NCBI GenBank assembly: GCA_014237955.1 | Contig: JABABY010000003.1 | Coordinates: forward strand, 19,151-35,834 | Source: Planctomycetota bacterium | GTDB lineage: Bacteria > Planctomycetota > Planctomycetia > Pirellulales > UBA7805 | DNA: 16,684 nucleotides | Direction of reading: 5' to 3' | Shown: positions 6,600 to 12,697 of the stretch, in pieces | Position numbering within the stretch: position 1 is the first letter of the stretch | How the letters are laid out: every line of letters begins with the position of its first letter | Translations under genes and position numbers: made by a program | The notes under the pieces: generated by a model | What the model was told of the DNA's origin: nothing | Seen by the model: only the letters and a program-made list of their open reading frames with translations | The model's database searches: none

Positions 6600-8693
6600 A
6601 TGTCGGTTAGTGACAGTCAATACGGAATTGAACACAAGCATGGTGGCCTTGGACAATTAGCTTCTACAGCGATTTGCGGAAATGACATCACCTCATCATG
6701 TCTCTATGTATCTGCATTGGCAATTATTGTCTCCGGGCGTTGGGCGCCAGTAGCACTTTTTCTGGTTGCGGGCCTCCTCTATTTTTTCCGGTCGATTTAT
6801 TCCGAGGTTGTAGGAGCCTTGCCTCTCAATGGGGGAGCTTACAATGCGCTGCTCAACACCACGAGTAAATTTCGCGCATCTATCGCTGCCTGCCTGACGA
6901 TTCTTTCCTACATGGCCACTGCTGTTTTATCGGCTAATGAGGCAATCCATTATTTGCAACAACTCTGGCCCAGCGATTGGAGTGACCCAACGATCATCAC
7001 GCTGACCATTGGACTGCTGGCAATCTTTATGGTGCTGACCATTGTCGGCATCAGTGAATCGGCGGTTGTGGCTATCGGTATTTTTATTACCCACATTGTA
7101 AGCCTCTCTCTACTCATTCTTGTTGGCATTCTTTACGTATTATTCAACGGCATTTCAACTCTCGAAGCCAATTTGAGTACACCCAGCAATTACAGTCCCG
7201 CGGTAGCAATATTTTTTGGCTTCTCCGCAGCCCTCTTGGGTATTTCAGGATTTGAAAGTTCCGCAAACTTTGTGGAACAACAGGCGGAGGGCATTTTTCC
7301 GAAAACCTTGCGAAATATGTGGATCGCCGTGAGTATTTTTAACCCTGCGATGGCAATACTCGCACTCGCTATTTTGCCTATCGGCAACCTTAACAGCAAC
7401 AATAGCAATGCATTATTGGCGGATATCGGACAAATTGTTGGCCATGGAAAATGGTTGGGATGGATTATTTCCGCCGATGCGGTACTCGTCCTTAGCGGTG
7501 CGGTTCTCACGAGTTTTGTAGGTGTTAATGGACTGGTACATCGAATGTCTCTTGACCGCTGTCTACCGCAGTTTCTACTGAAAACAACTCGGCGTGGCAC
7601 AACCCATCGGATCATCATCGCATTTTTCCTACTTTCGGTTTCGATTCTTCTGTTAACCGAGGGGCGGTTGGAGGCGCTTGCAGGCGTTTATACCATCTCG
7701 TTCTTGACCGTGATGGCTTTGTTTTGCATCGGAAACATCCTACTGAAAGTCAAAAGACAAACATTGCCCCGGCCAACTACGGCACCATGGCTGTATGTCG
7801 CAATGGCACTTTTGGGTGTCGTTGCCGGACTGATCGGCAATACTTTCATGCGGCAGCATGCAGAATTATTTCACCAACAAAGAAATGGCCGGATTGCGCA
7901 TGACGCAGAACTTCAACTTACTGGACCTGCGGGACATTCCACTATCTATCTGGATGAGGGAGAACGTTTTTCGAATGTTGAACAGCAAATCAATCAATCC
8001 AAAGACAAAACGGGGATAACTGCTAAAGCGACAGAGACAACTCTCGTTTTCTCAACGATCGAAGTTGGACCAGATGCCACAATTCAAATCCAAGTTGTTT
8101 CGGGAAACTTCACCATTAATGACTCCCATCATCGAAAAGTAACGAGTTCTGGCAGTGATGGACTCTCCAATCTAATCACATTTTTCTGGTATTTCATACC
8201 GGCAATACTGATCGTATCCGCGATGCTCGGCCGGATCGCCCTACTTAAATTCTGCCTGTTTGTATTGCGACACATGATTAGCGGTTTCTTGAACCCGCTA
8301 TATACGGTCACCCAGTGGATTCGCGAAACAATTGAGAGAATTAATTCTCAACAGATTGTCTTCTTTACTCGGGGTGACAATATCGCCAATCTCAACAACG
8401 CCATGTTGTATGTCACAAATAATGAGCATACCAATCGCATAAAAATTGTTACCGTTGTTAAGGACAAAAAGGAGGTTCCGGAAAAAATAAAGGACGATAT
8501 TGATTTTCTCAATGAAGTGTATCCTGACATTGAGATGGAGTTTGTCATTATCGAGGACAATTTTGGTCCTGCCTTAATAGATAAGCTTTCCAAAGAGTGG
8601 AACATCCCTAAAAATTTTATGTTTATCGGTTCGCCAGCGGGGCGCATGATGTATGGACTTGCTGAACTTGGGGGTGTGCGGTTGATCGTCTAA
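6600..8693 (+). CDS. APC-superfamily transporter with inserted flagellin-IN-like outer domain and cytoplasmic C-terminal domain
   Basis: A 697-residue inner-membrane permease of the amino acid/polyamine/organocation superfamily (LeuT-like fold). I count 12 membrane helices: 11 between residues about 18 and 417 and TM12 at about 524-548. TM1 has the broken-helix start GGLGQLASTAICGNDITSSC; TM6 has GFSAALLGISGFESS, where substrate is usually held. Residues 549-697 form a soluble cytoplasmic domain (QQIVFFTRGDN, NNAMLYVTNNE, ending GSPAGRMMYGLAELGGVRLIV), a tail I recognise from this transporter subgroup; it recalls USP-like folds. Between TM11 and TM12 lies an unusual insert (about 418-523) that by topology faces outward and resembles the flagellin hook IN motif. 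The gene is monocistronic with its own promoter. Substrate is unknown; an amino acid is the usual guess. Confidence 0.9.
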   Translation: MSVSDSQYGIEHKHGGLGQLASTAICGNDITSSCLYVSALAIIVSGRWAPVALFLVAGLLYFFRSIYSEVVGALPLNGGAYNALLNTTSKFRASIAACLTILSYMATAVLSANEAIHYLQQLWPSDWSDPTIITLTIGLLAIFMVLTIVGISESAVVAIGIFITHIVSLSLLILVGILYVLFNGISTLEANLSTPSNYSPAVAIFFGFSAALLGISGFESSANFVEQQAEGIFPKTLRNMWIAVSIFNPAMAILALAILPIGNLNSNNSNALLADIGQIVGHGKWLGWIISADAVLVLSGAVLTSFVGVNGLVHRMSLDRCLPQFLLKTTRRGTTHRIIIAFFLLSVSILLLTEGRLEALAGVYTISFLTVMALFCIGNILLKVKRQTLPRPTTAPWLYVAMALLGVVAGLIGNTFMRQHAELFHQQRNGRIAHDAELQLTGPAGHSTIYLDEGERFSNVEQQINQSKDKTGITAKATETTLVFSTIEVGPDATIQIQVVSGNFTINDSHHRKVTSSGSDGLSNLITFFWYFIPAILIVSAMLGRIALLKFCLFVLRHMISGFLNPLYTVTQWIRETIERINSQQIVFFTRGDNIANLNNAMLYVTNNEHTNRIKIVTVVKDKKEVPEKIKDDIDFLNEVYPDIEMEFVIIEDNFGPALIDKLSKEWNIPKNFMFIGSPAGRMMYGLAELGGVRLIV
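7908..8111 (+). other. Flagellin hook IN-like motif within the APC transporter
   Basis: Residues about 437-504 of the transporter. The order of features matches the Flagellin_IN motif: a beta strand after LTGPAG (STIYLDEG), a helix ending in the diagnostic IN (FSNVEQQINQ), DKTGITAKA, a strand (TLVFST), then a glycine turn and strand (VGPDATIQIQVVSGNF). In flagellins of planctomycetes and others this block lies in the exposed D2/D3 region. Here it sits in the outer loop between TM11 and TM12. The call is by pattern recognition only. Confidence 0.7.
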
Positions 8694-8705
8694 CCTAGAA
8701 AGCAC

Positions 8706-8727
8706 CTAACCTGAAAGAAGGGGTTAG
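8706..8727. terminator. Hairpin between convergent transporter and Rrf2 genes
   Basis: CTAACC (8706-8711) and GGTTAG (8722-8727) can pair around a 10-base loop. The hairpin overlaps the Rrf2 stop codon and follows the transporter stop by 12 bases. Neither side has a good T run, so a two-way terminator is only possible. CTAACCT is also repeated directly at 8690-8696 and 8706-8712. Confidence 0.25.
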
Positions 8728-9152
8728 ATATAGTACATCAACGCGCACGTATCTCGACTATTCTCCAGCAAATCCGCAAAAGTAACCGCGGATAGAACCT
8801 GCTGTTGTGCATCGACGGCCTCCCACCATGTGCTGTGCAAAACACGGGTAATGGGTGTGTCTGCCGAAACGTTCATTGGCGGCGCAGTGACAGGCCCCTC
8901 AATCACAGCCATCACCTCGGCAAGACGGATCTGTTCTGGATCGCGAATCAATTGGTAGCCGCCCGCCGATCCACGCGTACTGGTGACCAATCCCGCAGCT
9001 TTCATTTGCAAAAGAATTTGCACCAAAAAGCGACTTGGAATACCATGTGCCGCTGCCAAATCGCGAACTCGCACCGGATCCTTCGATCTGAAATGCGTTG
9101 CCAACTCCAGCATGGCAATACAGGCATATTCTGTTTTTGCAGATATTTTCAT
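8724..9152 (-). CDS. Rrf2-family transcriptional regulator lacking Fe-S cysteines
   Basis: A 142-residue winged-helix DNA-binding protein of normal Rrf2 length. It begins MKISAKTEYACIAMLELA, then VRVRDLAAAHGIPSRFLVQIL (recognition helix region) and GLVTSTRGSAGGYQLIRDP (wing). After the wing, IRLAEVMAVIEGP is the usual dimer helix. The three clustered cysteines that bind iron-sulfur in IscR or NsrR are absent; only Cys11 and one cysteine near the C-terminus (DTCALMYYI) remain. That makes it closer in type to CymR, the cysteine-metabolism repressor of Firmicutes. It follows cysH by 67 bases on the same strand, so it probably controls sulfur assimilation and its own operon; that is inference. 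I start at ATG 9152; the frame stays open upstream into cysH but without family sequence. Confidence 0.92.
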   Translation of the reverse strand: MKISAKTEYACIAMLELATHFRSKDPVRVRDLAAAHGIPSRFLVQILLQMKAAGLVTSTRGSAGGYQLIRDPEQIRLAEVMAVIEGPVTAPPMNVSADTPITRVLHSTWWEAVDAQQQVLSAVTFADLLENSRDTCALMYYI

Positions 9153-9219
9153 CAATGTTTTCGACGATTGAAGTACAAGGGAGACCTGTCTTCTAGAGAA
9201 ACTGCTCTGTTTGCAGTAA

Positions 9220-10026
9220 CTAGATTCCTCCACCCTGCTCAAATTCAATCGAATGCAAGCCGCACTCGATCTTTCCTGTGCCACTCCAGCGACCAGAACG
9301 TTCGTCTTCTCCCACGTCCACCTGTCTGGTACATGGCAAACATCCAATACTGGGATAACCTTTGTCGTGCAGAGGGTTGTATGGAATCTCTTCACGTAGA
9401 ATACGTTTCCAAATTTTTGATTTTGTCATATTGGCTAACGGACTAATCTTGACCAGATTAAATCGCTTGTCCCACCCAACAATTGCAGCCTGAGCACGAT
9501 CAGGACTCTGATCTCGACGAATGCCGCTCATCCAAGCATGCATACCGACCACCGCTTTTTGTAGAACACGTATCTTACGGTCGAAGCAGCACTGATCCGG
9601 ATTGGTCTGATGTAATGGACCACCATGTAACTGTTCGTATTGCTCCACTGTCATTTCAGGTTTTTTGAGCTCTACTTCAATTCCATATTTCTCAGCAATT
9701 CGATCGCGAAGTTCGAGTGTTTCTTGAAACTGATAGCCGGTATCCAAATTAAAGATTGGTGTCCGAGGTTGTATCGTGGCAAGCATAGAAAGGATCACAC
9801 ACCCCTCAGGACCAAACGCTGTTGCCATCGTGAGTCTCGGGAAAAATCGATCCACGGCCCAGGAGATAATTTGTTCCGGGGATGCTAGCTCTAGCTGCTC
9901 GTTGGCCCCTTGGAGCTCCGCCGCCAAATCGGGGGTTAGCTGAAGTGGCCTGTCGGTACCCTTCAACTGGTCCGAATCTGCTTTCTGATCGGCATTGAAT
10001 TTCGTATCCATATATATGCCAAGCAT
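9220..10026 (-). CDS. cysH: Assimilatory adenylylsulfate (APS) reductase, Fe-S type
   Basis: A 268-residue member of the PAPS/APS reductase family, which reduces activated sulfate to sulfite in the cytoplasm. The nucleotide-binding domain has TMATAFGPEGCVIL (66-79) and PIFNLDTGYQF (90-100). The cysteines decide the subtype: CC at 146-147 and CLPC at 229-232 are the four ligands of a [4Fe-4S] cluster, pointing to an APS-using enzyme rather than the cluster-free PAPS type of E. coli. ECGLH (254-258) holds the catalytic cysteine. No thioredoxin domain is fused, so free thioredoxin is the likely donor. ATG 10026 is used; ATG 10011 is equally possible, as neither has a clear ribosome site and the first residues are poorly conserved. 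No cysDN or sat gene is adjacent. The Rrf2 gene follows in the same direction. Confidence 0.95.
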   Translation of the reverse strand: MLGIYMDTKFNADQKADSDQLKGTDRPLQLTPDLAAELQGANEQLELASPEQIISWAVDRFFPRLTMATAFGPEGCVILSMLATIQPRTPIFNLDTGYQFQETLELRDRIAEKYGIEVELKKPEMTVEQYEQLHGGPLHQTNPDQCCFDRKIRVLQKAVVGMHAWMSGIRRDQSPDRAQAAIVGWDKRFNLVKISPLANMTKSKIWKRILREEIPYNPLHDKGYPSIGCLPCTRQVDVGEDERSGRWSGTGKIECGLHSIEFEQGGGI

Positions 10027-10032
10027 TTAAAC

Positions 10033-10052
10033 AAAACGGGCAGTCCCGTTTT
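10033..10052 (-). promoter_or_regulatory. Inverted repeat just before the cysH start
   Basis: AAAACGGG and CCCGTTTT, perfect 8-base arms around CAGT, ending 6 bases before ATG 10026 and downstream of the TATAAT box. It could be an operator, possibly for the neighbouring Rrf2 regulator, or an RNA hairpin that limits translation. There is no T run placed to make a terminator for cysH transcripts. Confidence 0.45.
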
Positions 10053-10070
10053 TGGCTCCCAACAGCGCTA

Positions 10071-10098
10071 ATTATAACCATGTTGATCGTTTAGATCA
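10071..10098 (-). promoter_or_regulatory. Candidate cysH promoter with inverted repeat at the -35 region
   Basis: On the minus strand a perfect TATAAT (10076-10071) lies 44 bases before ATG 10026. No good -35 hexamer is correctly placed; that position is instead taken by the inverted repeat TGATC-GTTTA-GATCA (10084-10098), which suggests an activator-dependent promoter. Confidence 0.4.
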
Positions 10099-10117
10099 TG
10101 TTTTCTCTGGGGAAGAT

Positions 10118-10138
10118 ATCGGACGATTCTGGTCCGAT
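10118..10138. repeat. Inverted repeat upstream of cysH
   Basis: ATCGGAC (10118-10124) and GTCCGAT (10132-10138), perfect 7-base arms with a 7-base spacer. It lies about 45-65 bases upstream of the cysH -10, a usual place for an activator. Confidence 0.35.
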
Positions 10139-10374
10139 TCTTCAACTTGTGCCACTTATGACGGCAAGTAGAGACAAAAATATACCCCTACGCAGCAACC
10201 TTGTCCCGGTCAAGATCTTGATTCTTGGGTGCAACGCGCAACAATCCGTATAGCGATCTGTGGCGCCCATTCAGATCCACGAATCGTCAAAACATGGCTG
10301 AAAAGAGAATAACCTCGCATTCCTTAGAATACGTTTTATATTTCCAAACAGAACAACAGTTCTATTTGGCAACA

Positions 10375-10393
10375 CCTGGTAACGATTACCAGG
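10375..10393. repeat. Inverted repeat upstream of the S41 protease promoter
   Basis: CCTGGTAA and TTACCAGG, perfect 8-base arms around CGA, 42 bases upstream of the protease -35. No T run follows. A regulator-binding site is possible. Confidence 0.4.
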
Positions 10394-10434
10394 ATCAGAA
10401 GGGTTAGGGAACGAAAACTTTTTGGCGCTATTCT

Positions 10435-10463
10435 TTGACGGACGTCAAATTGTGACGTATATT
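10435..10463 (+). promoter_or_regulatory. Strong candidate promoter for the S41 protease with operator-like repeat over the -35
   Basis: TTGACG (10435-10440), a 17-base spacer and TATATT (10458-10463), each one base from consensus. The -35 is itself one arm of TTGACG-GA-CGTCAA (10435-10448), and a further GACG follows at 10454-10457. A protein bound there would block RNA polymerase. Confidence 0.5.
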
Positions 10464-10548
10464 TTCCCAGCCAGATGGCAGACCCGCCTGACCGGCTCAT
10501 CCGCGCAAGCGGTTTACCGAGTCTCTCTTGATAACGTGGGTCACAAGT

Positions 10549-12273
10549 ATGCCAAGTATTCACTATCGGAACTTACGCCCGCGAAGAGTACGCTGGCAAG
10601 ATCTATCTCTCGCTATTTTCCGCGTACGCAATAGTGCTCGTAGCGCGTTTCGAGTCCTACCAATTGTTTCGGCGATAATCGTAGCATCGCTATTTTGGAC
10701 TGTATCCAGCTCTATTGCAGCCGAATCCGAGCTTCGACTATTGAAGCAATCCGAGAGCATCCAGCTTCTCATCCAACAGGCCAATGCGCTGGAACAAAAA
10801 CAAAAGTGGGACGAAGCTCTATCCCTTTATGAGGGTGCAATTAAGCGTTACCCGGACGACCAAACATTATACAAATGTCAAGAAACCGCTCGGATCCACT
10901 ACGATTTATCGCGACGTTATTTAGACCATAGTTACCGTACCACACTTACCAGTCTTTCAGATCAAGAAGCGCGTGAACTGTTCGCGGAGATACTACTTAA
11001 GGTGGACTCCCACTATGTCAAACCGATGGATTGGAAAACATTGGTTGATCGTGGAACACGTTGTGTGGAAATTGCATTAAAGGAAAAGACCTTTATTGAG
11101 AAGAATCTGCACGGGACAACTCCAGCAACTGTCGACACAACGATTTCTCGCTTACGGAATTTCATTGATGGTCGATCCATACATACTCGGCAAGACGCCC
11201 AAGCTGTTGTAGGAGCAGCTGCATTGCTTGTGGCGGCAGAAATGCAAATGGCACCTACTGCAATTATTTTGGAATACGTTGCCGGCGCAGCGGGCGGGCT
11301 GGATCCCTATTCAACATATTTGACCGGCGATCAGCTCAAAGATGTGTATTCGCAGATCGACGGCAATTTTGTGGGCATTGGCATTGAGCTGAAATCCGCG
11401 CCTGACTCTCTGCTGATTGTATCAGTGATTGCCGGTAGCCCGGCCGCGAAGGCAGGCATTCATGATGGTGACAAGATTCTGTCCGTAGATGGCACGCCAA
11501 CACGTAATCTTTCTACAGATCAGGCAGCGGCTCTCTTGCAGGGTGCAAACAATAGCACCGTTGAACTAGCCGTATCTGGCCCGGACCAAACGGTTCGGAC
11601 CATGAGAATTGTCCGGCAACATGTGGAAGTTCCTAGCGTTGAGAAGGTTGGCCTCATCGATGAAGAAAACGCGGTTGGTTACATTCGGTTGGTTAGTTTC
11701 CAACGTAGTTCCAGTCGGGAGATTGATGATGCCCTTTGGAAACTTTACCACAGTGGAATGAAAAGTCTGATTATCGATGTGCGAGGAAATCCTGGTGGAC
11801 TTTTGAGTTCCGCAGTCGATATTGCAGACAAATTCATACCGCAAGGAACGATTGTTTCTACAAGAGGCCGAAACAAACAAGAAGACTACGATTATTCCGC
11901 TCGTCAGTCCAGCACTTGGGAATTGCCGCTCGTCGTACTTGTCGATGAAAATAGTGCCAGTGCCAGCGAGATCTTCGCGGCTGCCGTTCGAGATCATCGC
12001 TGTGGAACTTTGGTCGGCCAAAGAAGTTATGGGAAAGGATCGGTTCAGGGGATTTTTCCACTTGCTCGAAGTGGTGTTGGCCTTAGATTAACGACTGCTA
12101 AATTCTTTTCGCCGAACGGGCAACCGATTAGCAATATCGGGGTTTCCCCTGACATCGTCGTCCATCAGACCCAAAGGCCACATGGCAATGACAACGGCTA
12201 CAACGTTGATCAATCCGATGCCATACTCAAGGCGGGAATCAATGCTGCAGTTCAAAAAGTAGCTGCCCGGTAA
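10549..12273 (+). CDS. S41-family C-terminal processing protease with PDZ domain and N-terminal TPR-like segment
   Basis: A 574-residue exported serine protease of the CtpA/Prc type. A long basic N-terminus is followed by a hydrophobic signal or anchor (about 34-58, VLPIVSAIIVASLFW), so the enzyme works in the periplasm. Residues about 75-104 look like one TPR helix pair (ANALEQKQKWDEALSLYEGA). The PDZ domain spans about 268-358 (NFVGIGIEL, SPAAKAGIHDGDKILSVDG). The peptidase domain has VRGNPGGLL, then NSASASEIFAAA with the catalytic Ser471 and, 25 residues on, YGKGSVQ with the general base Lys496, the same spacing as in E. coli Prc. I chose ATG 10549; TTG 10528 would add 7 residues. No strong ribosome site is visible. 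Targets are unknown. It is followed by glnA after a 424-base gap, so it is likely its own unit. Confidence 0.93.
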   Translation: MPSIHYRNLRPRRVRWQDLSLAIFRVRNSARSAFRVLPIVSAIIVASLFWTVSSSIAAESELRLLKQSESIQLLIQQANALEQKQKWDEALSLYEGAIKRYPDDQTLYKCQETARIHYDLSRRYLDHSYRTTLTSLSDQEARELFAEILLKVDSHYVKPMDWKTLVDRGTRCVEIALKEKTFIEKNLHGTTPATVDTTISRLRNFIDGRSIHTRQDAQAVVGAAALLVAAEMQMAPTAIILEYVAGAAGGLDPYSTYLTGDQLKDVYSQIDGNFVGIGIELKSAPDSLLIVSVIAGSPAAKAGIHDGDKILSVDGTPTRNLSTDQAAALLQGANNSTVELAVSGPDQTVRTMRIVRQHVEVPSVEKVGLIDEENAVGYIRLVSFQRSSSREIDDALWKLYHSGMKSLIIDVRGNPGGLLSSAVDIADKFIPQGTIVSTRGRNKQEDYDYSARQSSTWELPLVVLVDENSASASEIFAAAVRDHRCGTLVGQRSYGKGSVQGIFPLARSGVGLRLTTAKFFSPNGQPISNIGVSPDIVVHQTQRPHGNDNGYNVDQSDAILKAGINAAVQKVAAR

Positions 12274-12413
12274 AACTATTTTCCGAAAGCCAAATTGTAG
12301 CCGACCAGCGCGCTCGTTTTCTGGCGAATGGCATTATTGACGCATTGCCAATTCTTTTCTCCCATTGCTATGGACAGCAACTCTCACGCCAGCCTTTGCT
12401 TCCGACAACAGTA

Positions 12414-12438
12414 GGCAAAGAGACGTCTTCTCTTTGTC
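12414..12438. repeat. Hairpin between the S41 protease and glnA
   Basis: GGCAAAGAGA and TCTCTTTGTC pair over 10 positions with one G-T wobble and a 5-base loop. No T run follows, so it is not a classic terminator; it lies 31 bases before the sigma-54-like site. Confidence 0.4.
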
Positions 12439-12468
12439 GTCTGCAAGCCATTCGTCACGATCTTCCTG

Positions 12469-12483
12469 TGGCACGCTCGTAGC
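12469..12483 (+). promoter_or_regulatory. Sigma-54-like promoter for glnA
   Basis: TGGCACG, four bases, then TAGC: this is the sigma-54 consensus with one mismatch (TAGC for TTGC), and the invariant GG (12470-12471) and GC (12482-12483) are exactly 10 bases apart. Sigma-54 control of glnA is known in many bacteria. The leader would be about 200 bases. No enhancer site was recognised. Confidence 0.4.
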
Positions 12484-12571
12484 GTTCTGCGTGATGTATT
12501 AGTGGAGAGGACCAAAGTGATTGGTTCATTTTGGATGGTGCTCGATCCATTGCAGATCCTTTCTCAGGCAG

Positions 12572-12599
12572 TTGAAAATCTACCGCGATGCGCTATGAT
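12572..12599 (+). promoter_or_regulatory. Sigma-70-like promoter for glnA
   Basis: TTGAAA (12572-12577), a 16-base spacer and TATGAT (12594-12599). The predicted start near 12606 gives a leader of about 92 bases, which would include the hairpin at 12646-12664. Confidence 0.45.
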
Positions 12600-12645
12600 G
12601 CGATCTGTTGATGGACTGCATAACACATGGTAAATCGACAACCTC

Positions 12646-12664
12646 CGCATGTATATTTCATGCG
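12646..12664 (+). repeat. Hairpin in the glnA leader
   Basis: CGCATG (12646-12651) and CATGCG (12659-12664) with a 7-base AT-rich loop, 17 bases before the ribosome site. AAATCG (12632-12637) can instead pair with CGATTT (12663-12668), so two alternative pairings share two bases. A regulatory switch is conceivable but weakly supported. Confidence 0.3.
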
Positions 12665-12697
12665 ATTTCTGTAGCCTTTCCGGAGAAGGGGGTTTTT

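Larger units (their letters stand above)
10027..10548. other. 522-base divergent intergenic region between cysH and the S41 protease gene
   Basis: No gene is seen on either strand. It holds two outward-facing promoter candidates (cysH -10 at 10071-10076, protease promoter 10435-10463) and five inverted repeats: 10033-10052, 10084-10098, 10118-10138, 10375-10393 and 10435-10448. No known riboswitch class was recognised. Confidence 0.5.
12274..12697 (+). other. 424-base region between the S41 protease and glnA
   Basis: No gene was found. The first 140 bases show nothing notable. The remainder holds a stable hairpin (12414-12438), a sigma-54-like site (12469-12483), a sigma-70-like promoter (12572-12599), a leader hairpin (12646-12664) and the glnA ribosome site (12682-12692). 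Confidence 0.5.

Noticed and set aside
9153..9395. N-terminal extension of the Rrf2 frame by 81 codons
   Set aside because: The extension overlaps the end of cysH on the same strand in a different frame and has no Rrf2 sequence; the family start MKISAKTEYA is at 9152.
12608..12697. Longer glnA start (30 extra residues)
   Set aside because: The extra part has no glutamine synthetase similarity, contains leader hairpins, and a strong ribosome site lies directly before GTG 12698.
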